DNA of 43,928 bases from Clostridia bacterium (GCA_017522345.1 JAFWZN010000112.1:1-43928), one strand, 5' to 3'; positions 30,418-39,227 are shown, counted from the stretch's first letter. The notes: generated by a model not told the origin, from the sequence alone. Numbers and translations are program-made.

Positions 30418-31551
30418 TTACAGCGCCTTGACCGCGCCCTCCGCTTTTTTGAGAAGCTCGCGGATTTTCAGATGCTGAGGGCACTTTTTCTCGCAGTATC
30501 CGCAGTTAACGCACGCCTCCGACGTCGCGCCGGGCTCTTTTTCGTTGTTCACATAGCCGTTAAAGGTGTTTTTCGCAAGCTCGTTCAAGCCGTATACATT
30601 GTGATAGGTATACGCCTCAAAGATTTTCGGAATATTAATTCCTTTGGGGCAGGGCTGGCAATAGCCGCAGCCTGTGCAGTAGAGCTCGGAGAATTTTTTG
30701 AGATTTTCCATGCTCTCGCCCGCTTCGCGCCACTTATCCTCGGTCATCGGGGTTTCAAGGGCGGCGACCAAAGCGTTCTTTTCGACCATTTCTGCGCTCT
30801 GCATGCCGGAAAGCGCGCAGCACACGCCGGGATTTCCCAGAACAAAGCGAAGCGCGAGCTCGTAGGTATTTAAGTTTCCGCTGCCAAGCTTCTTTGAAAG
30901 CTCCGTAGGATACGCAAGCCGTCCGCCGCCGACCGGGCCCATAATGACAACGCCCAAGCCCTTTTCCTTGGCATAGGCAATCATTTCCTCGTTGGCTCTG
31001 TCCAGGAGGTTATACTGAACCAGCATCGACTCCATCGCCCAGCCGTTGTCGATGATGTGCTTAAGCGCCTCGGGAGAATCGTGGAAGGAGAAGGAAATGT
31101 GGCGGATCTTTCCGGCCTTTTTAAGTTCCAGCGCCTTTTCCATAAGCTTTAAGGGAACGATTTTTTCGTCAAACACCTTTTTATTGATCGACCAGAAGTG
31201 GTAGAAATCCACATAATCGGTGCCGAGCCTTTCAAGGCTGATATCGAGCGTTTTCTCAAAATCCTCGGCGCTGTTTACCAGCTCCATCGGGCACTTGGTG
31301 GAAATATACACCTTGTCGCGTACGGGCTTAAGCGCTTTTCCGACAGCGGCTTCGCTGTTTGAATGGCAGTAGTAAAACGCGGTGTCGAAATAGTTTACGC
31401 CGAGCTCATAGGCCTTCATAAGCATTTTGTCGGTCTTTTCCTGATCAACCGCCCAGCTGCCGTCCTCCATCTGGATTTCGGGCAGGCGCATGCAGCCGAA
31501 GCCCAGGCAGGAAATCTCCACGCCGGTATTGCCGAATTTGCGGTATTGCAT
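30418..31551 (-). CDS. Aldo/keto reductase with C-terminal 4Fe-4S ferredoxin domain
   Basis: 377 residues from the ATG at 31551 with AAGGAG upstream. Residues about 1-270 form an AKR barrel: YRKFGNTGVEISCLGFGCMRLP, FDTAFYYCHSNSE (catalytic D and Y), ISTKCP (K) and DFYHFWS (H). The C-terminal 100 residues carry two clusters, CTGCGYCQPCP and CVNCGYCEKKCP, each able to bind [4Fe-4S]. Such fusions are common in anaerobic Clostridia and probably pass electrons between ferredoxin and a carbonyl substrate or NAD(P)H. Length and motifs are intact. Single-gene unit with its own promoter and terminator. Substrate unknown. Confidence 0.93.
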   Translation of the reverse strand: MQYRKFGNTGVEISCLGFGCMRLPEIQMEDGSWAVDQEKTDKMLMKAYELGVNYFDTAFYYCHSNSEAAVGKALKPVRDKVYISTKCPMELVNSAEDFEKTLDISLERLGTDYVDFYHFWSINKKVFDEKIVPLKLMEKALELKKAGKIRHISFSFHDSPEALKHIIDNGWAMESMLVQYNLLDRANEEMIAYAKEKGLGVVIMGPVGGGRLAYPTELSKKLGSGNLNTYELALRFVLGNPGVCCALSGMQSAEMVEKNALVAALETPMTEDKWREAGESMENLKKFSELYCTGCGYCQPCPKGINIPKIFEAYTYHNVYGLNELAKNTFNGYVNNEKEPGATSEACVNCGYCEKKCPQHLKIRELLKKAEGAVKAL

Positions 31552-31586
31552 ATTGAATAATCTCCTTTTCCACATCATTATTTGTG

Positions 31587-31615
31587 ATTATAGCATAAAC
31601 AGTCTTTATTCACAA
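31587..31615 (-). promoter_or_regulatory. Promoter of the aldo/keto reductase gene
   Basis: Minus strand: TTGTGA (31615-31610), 17 bp, TATAAT (31592-31587). Confidence 0.78.
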
Positions 31616-31682
31616 GCCGATTCCGTCCATGAATAACCGTAATATGTTTATTAATTGGATGCGCAAAAACCCTTTAAATCGC

Positions 31683-31711
31683 TTGACAATCCTCGCGCCT
31701 TTTCATACAAT
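31683..31711 (+). promoter_or_regulatory. Promoter of the serine hydrolase gene
   Basis: TTGACA (31683-31688), 17 bp, TACAAT (31706-31711), 29 bp before the ATG. Confidence 0.87.
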
Positions 31712-31739
31712 GAAACCAGAAATACGCGGAGGTGAAAAC

Positions 31740-33173
31740 ATGATCCATTATCCTGAGGCAGGCGGCGCTGCCGATCCGTCCGTGCGTGAATTTCTCAAGC
31801 GAATGCAGCAGGCGGGCATCAATTTTCATTCGATCCTGATGCTTCGCGGGAACGACGTGTTCTTTGAAAAATACATTCATCCCTTCCATAAAGACATGCC
31901 CCACCGCATGTATTCGGTGACAAAGTCCTTTGTAGCCATTGCCGTGGGGTGCTTGTTGGACGAGGGGAAAATCTCCCTTGACGATCCGATCATTCAATAT
32001 TTTGAAGACAAGCTGCCAAAAACCGTTTCCCCGTTTCTCAAAAAGCAGACCATCCGCGATATGCTGATGATGGCCACCTGCTTTTCGGGCTCAAACTGGT
32101 TCCTTCCCGAGGTTACGGACCGCACGCGCTTTTATTTTGCAGAAACGCCCAACCGCCCGTCGGGAACCCTTTTCAGCTACGATTCCACAGGCTCCTACGT
32201 GCTGGGCGTGCTGGTTGAGCGCGTGAGCGGCATGAGCCTTTTAGATTACCTTAAAATCAAGATTCTGAACCGCATCGGCGGCTTTGAAAACGCCCAAATT
32301 CTGAAAACCAACGATGGAACGCCTTGGGGCGATTCCGCCATGGTATGCACCTCCCGCGCGCTTATGAATTTTGCCAGATTCGTCATGAATCTGGGTACGT
32401 GGGAAGGCGAGCGGCTTTTGAGCGAAGAATTCTTACGCGAAGCTACAAGCCTTCAGATTACCACCAATCTGGAAGGCGCAATCGGCTATAATCAGCACGG
32501 CTACGGCTATCAGATCTGGATGAACGAGCGCGGCTTCTCCTTCCACGGAATGGGCGGTCAATTCGCCATCTGCGTGCCCGATGAGGATTTCATTTTCGTC
32601 TGCACCGGCGACAATCAGTATAATGCGCTCTCTGCAAACACCATCTTCCGCGGCGTATTCGACTGCCTGCTTCCCCAAAGGGAAGAGCCTTTCCATGAAG
32701 ATACGGATTTAAGCGTGGCAATGGGCGAAACAGACAGTGAATTTGCCCAAAAAATATCCGGAAAAACCTTTGTTCTAAACGAAAATCCCATGGGCGTCAA
32801 ATGGTTCCGCCTCGATTTCAGTAAAGACGCGTGCGCCTTCGTCTACGAAAACGCGCAGGGCGTAAAAATGCTTCCCTTCGGCATGAAAAAAAACGTCTTT
32901 GGAAAATTCCCCCAGTTCGGCTATTCCGACGACAGGGGAAACGCTCACGAAATCACGGATTTTACGTATGACTGCGCCGCCTCCGCAGGCTGGATTGAAA
33001 ATAAAAAAATCCAGCTGCGCGTACAGATCATCGACCGCTATTTTGGTTCTCTCGTCGCTACCTTCGGCTTTAAGGACGAAAACACCGTAGCCGTCAGAAT
33101 GATCAAGCACGCCGAGGATTTCCTAAACGAATACAACGGATGGATGGCAGGAAAAAGCAGTTCTTTGGCGTAA
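31740..33173 (+). CDS. Serine hydrolase, class C beta-lactamase fold, with C-terminal domain
   Basis: 477 residues from the ATG at 31740 (GGAGGTG upstream); the promoter at 31683 excludes an earlier start at 31629. RMYSVTKSFVA gives S59 and K62 of the S-x-x-K box, YDST (Y147) takes the place of Y-x-N, and FHGMGGQ takes the place of K-T-G. After about residue 340 a separate beta-rich C-terminal domain of roughly 135 residues begins, as in some D-aminopeptidase or esterase-like members. No signal peptide. Probably an esterase or peptidase rather than a resistance enzyme. Single-gene unit ended by a strong hairpin. Confidence 0.87.
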   Translation: MIHYPEAGGAADPSVREFLKRMQQAGINFHSILMLRGNDVFFEKYIHPFHKDMPHRMYSVTKSFVAIAVGCLLDEGKISLDDPIIQYFEDKLPKTVSPFLKKQTIRDMLMMATCFSGSNWFLPEVTDRTRFYFAETPNRPSGTLFSYDSTGSYVLGVLVERVSGMSLLDYLKIKILNRIGGFENAQILKTNDGTPWGDSAMVCTSRALMNFARFVMNLGTWEGERLLSEEFLREATSLQITTNLEGAIGYNQHGYGYQIWMNERGFSFHGMGGQFAICVPDEDFIFVCTGDNQYNALSANTIFRGVFDCLLPQREEPFHEDTDLSVAMGETDSEFAQKISGKTFVLNENPMGVKWFRLDFSKDACAFVYENAQGVKMLPFGMKKNVFGKFPQFGYSDDRGNAHEITDFTYDCAASAGWIENKKIQLRVQIIDRYFGSLVATFGFKDENTVAVRMIKHAEDFLNEYNGWMAGKSSSLA

Positions 33174-33228
33174 AAAAAGCTCCGTTTCCCACCAAAAGCG
33201 CTTGCGCCCGGGAAACGGAGCATTTTTT
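33172..33228. terminator. Bidirectional terminator
   Basis: Perfect 12-bp arms GCTCCGTTTCCC (33179-33190) and GGGAAACGGAGC (33210-33221) with an inner AAGCGCTT palindrome; A7 before and T7 after serve both convergent genes. Confidence 0.92.
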
Positions 33229-33230
33229 TA

Positions 33231-33515
33231 TTATTCGTCCGACATTCTTTTCAAAAGCTTTTTGTATTCCGCGTCGTACTTGGCGAACTTTTTCTTTCTG
33301 ATCAGCAGAAGAAGAATCGGGCATCCGACGACGCCTGCAAGCATCAGAATCATCGGAATGGTCACGGATTTGGGAAACGCCGACATCGCTGCTATTCCGA
33401 TTAAACCGCCCAGGATGATTCCATACAGCGGATGCGTCAAAGTGCCGACGCGTTTGCTTTTTTCCGTCAGTTTCTCAGATTTGGGATAATTCACATACTT
33501 AAAATGAAGGCGCAT
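33231..33515 (-). CDS. Small membrane protein of unknown function
   Basis: 94 residues. Two hydrophobic segments (about 31-47 and 52-72) form a helical hairpin, followed by a very basic C-terminal tail (RKKKFAKYDAEYKKLLKRM) facing the cytoplasm. Weak GGGG site before the ATG. A perfect consensus promoter at 33552-33580 drives it separately, although it lies just downstream of the DUF3021 gene with no visible terminator between, so it may also receive read-through. Family not recognised. Confidence 0.72.
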   Translation of the reverse strand: MRLHFKYVNYPKSEKLTEKSKRVGTLTHPLYGIILGGLIGIAAMSAFPKSVTIPMILMLAGVVGCPILLLLIRKKKFAKYDAEYKKLLKRMSDE

Positions 33516-33551
33516 ATCTTTTTCCCCTTTTCTTATGTACTCTCACGCTTC

Positions 33552-33580
33552 ATTATAATAAAGCAAGAGCTGTATGTCAA
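33552..33580 (-). promoter_or_regulatory. Perfect consensus promoter of the small membrane protein gene
   Basis: Minus strand: TTGACA (33580-33575), 17 bp, TATAAT (33557-33552). Confidence 0.9.
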
Positions 33581-33597
33581 GCCATTCGGAAGCGCCT

Positions 33598-34035
33598 TTA
33601 TCCTTTTTCCGTCTGTTTCCGCTTAAGAAGCGTGTTGACCCTCTTGGTCCTTTTTTTGATCACCCAATAAATGATCGCCCAGATGGCAAAATAGCCCACA
33701 ATAAAAATTGCAGTAAACACCAAAACAGGAACGCTTCCCAATTTCAGCCAGCCGTTGACCAGATACGCAGCCAGATAGCTTGCATACAAAACGCCGCCGT
33801 GAATCAAAACCGCCGCCATCAACGGAAGCCTTTCAATCTGATATACGGCGTTCATGCCGCCCGCGATAAAGGCGAGCGCGCTCAGCGAGACAATCCCGAT
33901 AACCACTTGCGAAACCGTCAGCATATCCATAGCGCCCGCGCGCTCTAAAATGAGATATAATACCGCAAGCACCATCGGCCCAAAGCCGCATGCGACCAAA
34001 CCGCGCCGAACAAATTCAAACGCAAACCTTTTCAT
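33598..34035 (-). CDS. DUF3021 family membrane protein
   Basis: 145 residues with four membrane helices (about 14-31, 41-60, 72-93, 103-127) and a basic tail. Its ATG overlaps the stop of the LytTR gene by 4 bp, the standard arrangement for LytTR-DUF3021 pairs in Firmicutes. In characterised cases such membrane partners act as inhibitors or sensors of the LytTR regulator. Opening MKRFAFEFVRRGLVACGFGP matches the family pattern (short amphipathic start, R-x-x-x, G-x-G-x-x). Assignment rests on both sequence and context. Confidence 0.85.
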   Translation of the reverse strand: MKRFAFEFVRRGLVACGFGPMVLAVLYLILERAGAMDMLTVSQVVIGIVSLSALAFIAGGMNAVYQIERLPLMAAVLIHGGVLYASYLAAYLVNGWLKLGSVPVLVFTAIFIVGYFAIWAIIYWVIKKRTKRVNTLLKRKQTEKG

Positions 34036-34475
34036 TTTCCCTCATACCTCCTTCTGATTTCCGCAAAACAGCGGCGGGACACATAATCCCTGTGTCCGCA
34101 TTTGAAAACCGCGTCCACGCCGCCCGAAAACACTGCGTCAAAGCGCGAAATCGCGTGCTCGTTGGCGAGGGTGGATTTGTTAATGCGGATAAAATAGGAA
34201 GGAAGCGCCTCCTCAAGGTCGCGAAGCCTTTCCTGCAGGCGATAGCGATTGCCTTTCGCGTCGATGGCGATCACTTTTCTATCAAAAACGGTGACTAACT
34301 CGATTTCTCCGAATTCGAGCCTGCGCACTTCGTCCTCCGCATGGCCCATAATGAAACCCGGGCCTGAAAAGCTGCACACGAGATTTTCAATCGCCTGCGT
34401 GAGCGCCGAGGGCGCGTGCACAACCGCAATCACTTCTTCCTGCGCATTTTTGTCGATAACAAGCCGATATTTCAT
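34032..34475 (-). CDS. LytTR-type DNA-binding transcriptional regulator
   Basis: 147 residues. The C-terminal 100 residues are a LytTR domain: IELVTVFDRKVIAIDAKGNRYRLQERLRDLEEALPSYFIRINKSTLANEHAISRFDAVFSGGVDAVFKCGHRDYVSRRC, with the F-x-R-I-(N/H)-K-S core near 113-119 and a final S-R-R. There is no receiver domain, so it is not part of a classical two-component system. It is 13 bp downstream of the ABC permease and coupled to DUF3021. Likely autoregulates this exporter operon. Confidence 0.92.
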   Translation of the reverse strand: MKYRLVIDKNAQEEVIAVVHAPSALTQAIENLVCSFSGPGFIMGHAEDEVRRLEFGEIELVTVFDRKVIAIDAKGNRYRLQERLRDLEEALPSYFIRINKSTLANEHAISRFDAVFSGGVDAVFKCGHRDYVSRRCFAEIRRRYEGK

Positions 34476-34488
34476 AGCAAAAATTTCC

Positions 34489-35220
34489 TTACTGTTTTTT
34501 CATTTGCCGAATAAAGAACATGGCTGCAAGCGCCAAAGCGCATACGCCGTACGCAATGATCGGCAGTATATGCGTTCCTGCAAGCGCGAACTCCCCCCGA
34601 ACAAGCGCCTTTTCCATTTCTACTGCATGGATAAACGGGAGAAAACGCGCAATTTTCTCAAACGCACCGCCTACGAGCTTTAAATCAAACCACACGCCCG
34701 AAAGCCATGCGGAAAGATTCGTTAAAAGCGCGCCGCAAACGCCGCCCACCTGCTTAACGCCTAAAAGACTTCCGCACAATAATCCAAGCGCAATGTTGAA
34801 AAGCGCCATCGGAAGCATTCCGATTATAGCACAAATCACGTTTATGCTCAAATGAAGGCCCAGCGGAACCGCCGCCAGATAGCAAACGCCCGCCTGCATA
34901 AGACTGATGGGCAAAACAGGAAGCATATAGCCGATTATAAAATCCATTCCGGTAAGCGGCGTTGTATACAATCTTTGAAGGAGCGCGCTTTCGCGGTCTT
35001 TTGAAATCAACGTTGCGGAAAAAAGCGTCACAAACGAAAGCGAGAAAACGGCGACGCCCGGCGCAAGAGAATCAATTTCGAAAAGCGGCGCCGGAATATT
35101 GGCCTGAATCGCGCTTAAAAGAAAAAGGAGCGCCAAGGGAAAACCCAGCCCAAAGCCCAGATTGATGGGATCGCGCAGGATCTCTTTTGCGTTTCTTTTG
35201 GCAAAGGTCATCATTTTCAT
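34489..35220 (-). CDS. ABC-2 type transporter permease
   Basis: 243 residues with six membrane helices. The cytoplasmic start KRNAKEILRDPINLGFGLGFPLALLFLL and the coupling segment ISKDRESALLQRLYTTPLTGMDFIIGY, containing the E-R/E-x-x-x-x-x-L-x-x-x-P-x motif, are typical ABC-2 features. Its ATG overlaps the ATPase stop by 4 bp, so the two are made together. With the ATPase it forms an exporter, probably of a drug, peptide or lipid; specificity is not visible. Confidence 0.9.
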   Translation of the reverse strand: MKMMTFAKRNAKEILRDPINLGFGLGFPLALLFLLSAIQANIPAPLFEIDSLAPGVAVFSLSFVTLFSATLISKDRESALLQRLYTTPLTGMDFIIGYMLPVLPISLMQAGVCYLAAVPLGLHLSINVICAIIGMLPMALFNIALGLLCGSLLGVKQVGGVCGALLTNLSAWLSGVWFDLKLVGGAFEKIARFLPFIHAVEMEKALVRGEFALAGTHILPIIAYGVCALALAAMFFIRQMKKQ

Positions 35221-35945
35221 ACATCCGCCTCCTTCACAATCGAAATAAACGCAGATTCAAAATCGTCCGCGCCCGACATTCGCATCATTTCCTCCGCCGC
35301 TCCCACCTTCAAAAGCTTTCCGCTTTTCATAATGCCGATCCGGTCCGCCAGCCGATAAGCTTCCTCCATATAATGCGTCGTTAAAATAATGGTGATTCTG
35401 CCCTTTAGGCTCTCAATCATGTCCCACAAATCCCGCCGCGCAATTACGTCCAGCCCAAGCGTCGGCTCGTCCATGAACAGAATTTCAGGCTCTGAAATCA
35501 GCGCCATTGCAATGCTCAGCCGCCGCATGACGCCGCCGGACAGCTTTGCGGCCTTCCTTTTAGAAACATCCTCCAGATGAAACTGCGCCGAAAGCGCCTT
35601 GATTTTTTCCTTCGTCTTTTCCTGCGAAAAACCGTAAATCCCGCACATGAGCGCAAGATTTTCTTCTGCCGTGAGATTCGGCGCAACCGCGGTTTCCTGC
35701 GGAGACACGCCGATTCTCCGCTTAACCTTGTCGCTTTCCTTCCTTACGGAAAATCCGCCGACAAGCGCATCTCCCTCGGTTGGAGATGTGAGGCAGGAAA
35801 GCATTTTGATTGCGGTCGTCTTGCCTGCGCCGTTTACGCCCAGAAGCGCAAACAGCTCTCCCTTTTCTATTTCCAGATTCATATGATCCACTGCCGTCAC
35901 ATCTTTATACCTTTTGACAAGCTCCGTCGTTTGAATTGCAGGCAT
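35217..35945 (-). CDS. ABC transporter ATP-binding protein
   Basis: 242 residues from the ATG at 35945 with GGAGGGAG upstream; the reading to 35975 lacks a ribosome site. Walker A GVNGAGKTT (about 36-44), Q-loop in VSPQET, signature LSGGV (135-139), Walker B ILFMDE with E160, and the switch histidine in LTTHYMEE. It resembles drug- or bacitracin-type exporter ATPases (DrrA/YadG-like). The signature LSGGV departs from LSGGQ, as is common in this subgroup. First gene of a four-gene operon with permease, LytTR regulator and DUF3021. Confidence 0.94.
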   Translation of the reverse strand: MPAIQTTELVKRYKDVTAVDHMNLEIEKGELFALLGVNGAGKTTAIKMLSCLTSPTEGDALVGGFSVRKESDKVKRRIGVSPQETAVAPNLTAEENLALMCGIYGFSQEKTKEKIKALSAQFHLEDVSKRKAAKLSGGVMRRLSIAMALISEPEILFMDEPTLGLDVIARRDLWDMIESLKGRITIILTTHYMEEAYRLADRIGIMKSGKLLKVGAAEEMMRMSGADDFESAFISIVKEADV

Positions 35946-36253
35946 GCTGAAACTCCCTCCGTTTTGTGTATGCATTTATCATAGCACAAAAATACGAGGA
36001 AAGGTGGAAATTTGTCTCATCGGTCGCCTAAGGCGTCTAATCGGTTATTCCGTCGGAGCGCGCTTGAAAGCTGCGTGAATCCGCCCGTTCTGCATTTTAT
36101 GCATAATATACATTCAATACGCATAGGATCAAGGGCAGTGCATTTCGCCATTTTTATCGATTTATCAGACATTACAGCAGCATACGTAGTATATATGGAT
36201 AAGCCGCCCTCTGAATTTCGAAAATTTTTTTGCTGAAAAACGTATAAATATAC
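35946..36253. other. Gene-free divergent intergenic region
   Basis: About 300 bp between the ABC operon (-) and the dipeptidase promoter (+). A TATGAT -10 candidate for the ABC operon lies on the minus strand (35983-35978) but lacks a good -35, as expected for an activated promoter. Short open frames here lack ribosome sites and codon bias and are not called. No clear repeat or RNA gene seen. LytTR-binding sites could lie here, but I cannot point to them. Confidence 0.5.
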
Positions 36254-36282
36254 TTGACATACGAATGTTATTGCATTATAAT
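36254..36282 (+). promoter_or_regulatory. Perfect consensus promoter of the dipeptidase gene
   Basis: TTGACA (36254-36259), 17 bp, TATAAT (36277-36282). High expression is expected. Confidence 0.93.
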
Positions 36283-36340
36283 ACATCCCATCAGTCCAAC
36301 CAACCCATTCATTATGAACATCGAAAGGAAGGTATACATT

Positions 36341-37903
36341 ATGTCGCTCAAATCCAAATCCATTATTTCTCTTATTGTGGCTTTCATGATCTGTCTCTCC
36401 TCCTGCGCGATGGCCTGCACCGCGATTTACGTGGGCGGCGATCTCACTCAGGACGGCGCCACGCTTTTTGCCCGCAGCGAGGATCTCACCAACAGCTACA
36501 ACAAACTCATGTATGTAAGCAAGGCGGGCGAATACAAGAAAGGCGAGCTCTACCAAGGCTGCTACGGCTACTTTTACACCTTCTCAAAGGACAGCTACTC
36601 CTTCACCACCATGACCGATGACAACTGGGAAGCCGTCGATAATGTCTGCCCCGACTGCGGCGGAAATCACAAGCACAATCCCTACGGCGCCGCCGGCACC
36701 AACGAAATGGGTCTGACCGTCACCGCCACCGAAACCCTGTACACCTCAAGTCCCGCCTACGACGTTGATCCTTTTGTGGACAGCGGCATTGAAGAAGCCG
36801 AAATCACAACCATTCTCTTAAGCGAATGCGCAACCGCCAAGGAAGCTGTCGATCTTCTTACTAAAATCTATGATGAATCCGGCTGCAACAACGGCTCCGG
36901 CATCTTCCTTGCCGACCACACCGAAGTATGGTACATCGAAAACGTAACGGGACATCAGTACATCGCCGTTAAACTGAACGGAAGCGTCGCATTCGTTCAG
37001 CCCAACCAGTCCGTCATCGCCCTTGTTGATCTGGACGATACCGAAAACGTAGTCGCTTCCAAGGATTTGATCGCCGTAGCCAAGGAGGCGGGCACCTACG
37101 TGGGCGATGAAGAAGCCAACACCATCAACTATGTTCTGTCCTACAACGCAGAGCAGACGCCCTCCAGCCGCATGCTCGACGGCCTCGATTATGTATACGG
37201 CAAGGAAATGGGCGAAGACGTAACCTTTGACGACTACACCATCTCAAACGTTGACGCATCCGGCGCAATTGTTCCCTTCTACTCCAATATCGTTCTTGAT
37301 CATACCTACTCCGTAGCGGATATTATTGGCTATTACAAAATTCCCGGCATCGGCAAAACCGGCAACCTTGAAACCCATATCTTCCAGATTTACTCCGAGG
37401 ACAGCCTGACCGACACCGTAGAATGGGTCGCCATGGACGACGGCGAATTCAATGCCTTCGTTCCCTACTACCCCATGCTGACGACCGACACCTACAAGGC
37501 GCTTAAGGTTTCCACCGCTGAAGCATCCTTCGCAACCGAGCAGCCGGAAAGCGGCGTATACTATGCCGCCACCGCCACTCAGCGGACGGCGGAAGGCCGC
37601 GTAAAGGTGGAAGGCTTCAAAGTTCTTCCCGAAAACTGGGCCGATTCCTACTACTGGACGTTCGACGCGCTGAGCAACCTGCTCACCTACGGCGACTACT
37701 CCGTCGCTGAAATTGCGAAGGTCAACTGCAAGATGAACGCCCTGCAGAACCACTGCTACGCCGCCTTTAATGAAATGCACGAGGCGGTAGCCAATGCCGA
37801 ATCCAAAGAGGCGGCCCAGCAGATCGCAACCCAAATCAGCATGCAGACCGCCGAAAAGGTTCACACCGAGGTTGTCGCGCTGGTCAATGGTCTGATTCAG
37901 TAA
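36341..37903 (+). CDS. Secreted C69 family dipeptidase
   Basis: 520 residues from the ATG at 36341 (AAGGAAGG upstream; an in-frame ATG at 36314 is less likely). A signal peptide ends just before C26 in AMACTAIYVGGDLTQDGATLFARSED. In C69 (PepD-type, N-terminal nucleophile) enzymes a cysteine exposed at the new N-terminus is the catalyst, and the following V-G-x-x-x-x-x-D-G-x-x-x-x-A-R-x-x-D is characteristic. They cut dipeptides outside the membrane. A CPDCGG segment near 106-111 is an unusual insert with two cysteines. Codon use looks strongly biased and the promoter is perfect, suggesting an abundant protein. It has no operon partner. Confidence 0.9.
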   Translation: MSLKSKSIISLIVAFMICLSSCAMACTAIYVGGDLTQDGATLFARSEDLTNSYNKLMYVSKAGEYKKGELYQGCYGYFYTFSKDSYSFTTMTDDNWEAVDNVCPDCGGNHKHNPYGAAGTNEMGLTVTATETLYTSSPAYDVDPFVDSGIEEAEITTILLSECATAKEAVDLLTKIYDESGCNNGSGIFLADHTEVWYIENVTGHQYIAVKLNGSVAFVQPNQSVIALVDLDDTENVVASKDLIAVAKEAGTYVGDEEANTINYVLSYNAEQTPSSRMLDGLDYVYGKEMGEDVTFDDYTISNVDASGAIVPFYSNIVLDHTYSVADIIGYYKIPGIGKTGNLETHIFQIYSEDSLTDTVEWVAMDDGEFNAFVPYYPMLTTDTYKALKVSTAEASFATEQPESGVYYAATATQRTAEGRVKVEGFKVLPENWADSYYWTFDALSNLLTYGDYSVAEIAKVNCKMNALQNHCYAAFNEMHEAVANAESKEAAQQIATQISMQTAEKVHTEVVALVNGLIQ

Positions 37904-37926
37904 TCTCATAAAAAGATACAATATGA

Positions 37927-37965
37927 GGGGCCGCTGCAAAAGCTATTTCGCAGCGGTCCCTTCAT
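37927..37965 (+). terminator. Probable terminator of the dipeptidase gene
   Basis: GGGGCCGCTGC (37927-37937) pairs with GCAGCGGTCCC (37950-37960) with one G-U pair; T-poor tail, so moderate. Confidence 0.6.
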
Positions 37966-38056
37966 CTGTATACGGCATCTGGCCGTATCTTACAATGATA
38001 ATCTTCTTTATTCCCATTTCGCTTTTAAATGATTTTCTGCCATAAATACGTTCGTA

Positions 38057-39094
38057 TCAGAAGCCCGTCATACAAAACAGCCTGTCAATGGGATTCGAGG
38101 AACGATTGCCGCCGACCATATAGATGCTGGCAGCCGTCTCGAAAAGCACATACACAGCGCCGTCTACCGTGACAAGGTTCTCAGAAGCCGGAGGCATGGT
38201 AAGCATTTCTTCCAGTTTGGAGGAGGTCAAAGACCACACAGGAACCTGCATGCCCTGAACCTCTGCGTAATCGGAAGGCTCTTCATTCAGAGGCGAGGCA
38301 TATTTCAGCATCGCCGAAGCATTCTTTCGTCCGTAGGACTGACTCAGATAGATATTTCCGTCCTTAACGGTCATGCCCTGAATGCGGTTGGTGGTGGTGA
38401 GGATGTAATCCGGAACAGCCAGCGCTCCCACGCGCGAAGATTCCTTCAGTTCGCAGTCCTGCGTTTCGTCCAGCTCATAGCCGATCATCCACGCCTTGTG
38501 CTCGCCGTCCTCCGTCTGCATGTAGTGGCTTTCATCGGTGGGATAGCCGGAATACTGGAACTCGCCCACCCATAGAATTCCATCCGCATACGAGCAATAG
38601 GACGCGCGGGAGGGAATAGGAATGATCTCCTCAAAGGCGCACTCGCTGCTTTCGGGAAGCGAAAGGAATTTTTCAAGAGAAATACGCCACAAATATCCGC
38701 TGTTGGCAATAAAAATGTTCTTTTCGGTAACTGCAACGCCTCCGGCGTGACCGATGTAGGGGCTGCCGTCCTGATACTCAAGCATAACTTCCTTCACAAG
38801 CAGGCCGCTTTCCGCATCCACAGCCAAAATTGGGCTGTTATACTCCATTCCGCTGTAGCCGGAAAAGATAAACCAGTTTTTCTCCGGCAGATAGCTAACG
38901 CCCTGCGGCACAAAGTGCTCCTTGAGCCCCGGAATCAGAAAGGACATCTCGCCGGAATCATAGAAAGCGTCATATCTTGACATGGTTTTGGCGCTGTCGG
39001 TCACGGATTGCTGCGAATAAGTAAAGCCCTCGGCCAGCGCATATGCATTCAAAATGCACGCTGCAAGGATCAGTGAAAGCAGTTTTTTCATCAT
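38057..39094 (-). CDS. Secreted protein, probable beta-propeller, unknown function
   Basis: 345 residues with a signal peptide (about 1-21, ending ALAEG). Repeated strands such as FVPQGVSYLPEKNWFIFSGYSG, GHAGGVAVTEKNIFIANSGYLWRISL, YCSYADGILWVGEFQYSGY, RIQGMTVKDGNIYLSQSYGRKNASAMLKY and LVTVDGAVYVLFETAASIYM each hold a G-[IVM]-x-V or D-G-x-[IL]-[YW]-V core. This suggests five or six blades. It may bind or hydrolyse an extracellular ligand. GAGGG precedes the ATG-ATG start. No family recognised. Convergent with the dipeptidase gene and divergent from the NPCBM gene. Confidence 0.7.
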   Translation of the reverse strand: MMKKLLSLILAACILNAYALAEGFTYSQQSVTDSAKTMSRYDAFYDSGEMSFLIPGLKEHFVPQGVSYLPEKNWFIFSGYSGMEYNSPILAVDAESGLLVKEVMLEYQDGSPYIGHAGGVAVTEKNIFIANSGYLWRISLEKFLSLPESSECAFEEIIPIPSRASYCSYADGILWVGEFQYSGYPTDESHYMQTEDGEHKAWMIGYELDETQDCELKESSRVGALAVPDYILTTTNRIQGMTVKDGNIYLSQSYGRKNASAMLKYASPLNEEPSDYAEVQGMQVPVWSLTSSKLEEMLTMPPASENLVTVDGAVYVLFETAASIYMVGGNRSSNPIDRLFCMTGF

Positions 39095-39166
39095 GATTCA
39101 TTCCCTCGCTGTTTATTTGCCGCGCGAAACCTTGCAGTCCGCGCGTCGGATGCAAAGCATGTTTTC

Positions 39167-39195
39167 AATATATCACAAAAAAACGTTCGAATCAA
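39167..39195 (-). promoter_or_regulatory. Promoter of the propeller-like protein gene
   Basis: Minus strand: TTGATT (39195-39190), 17 bp, TATATT (39172-39167). Confidence 0.72.
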
Positions 39196-39227
39196 GCTTC
39201 TGTCTATTCACAAACCAAGCAATGTTA

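Noticed and set aside
15570..33173. Three beta-lactamase-fold genes as resistance determinants
   Set aside because: All three lack signal peptides and two lack complete class C motifs; esterase or peptidase roles are more likely.
35976..36236. Short open frames upstream of the dipeptidase
   Set aside because: No ribosome site, no promoter of their own and no domain; the region looks regulatory.
36254..36340. N-terminal extension of the dipeptidase from a TTG
   Set aside because: The TTG is the -35 box; signal peptide and ribosome site fit the ATG at 36341.
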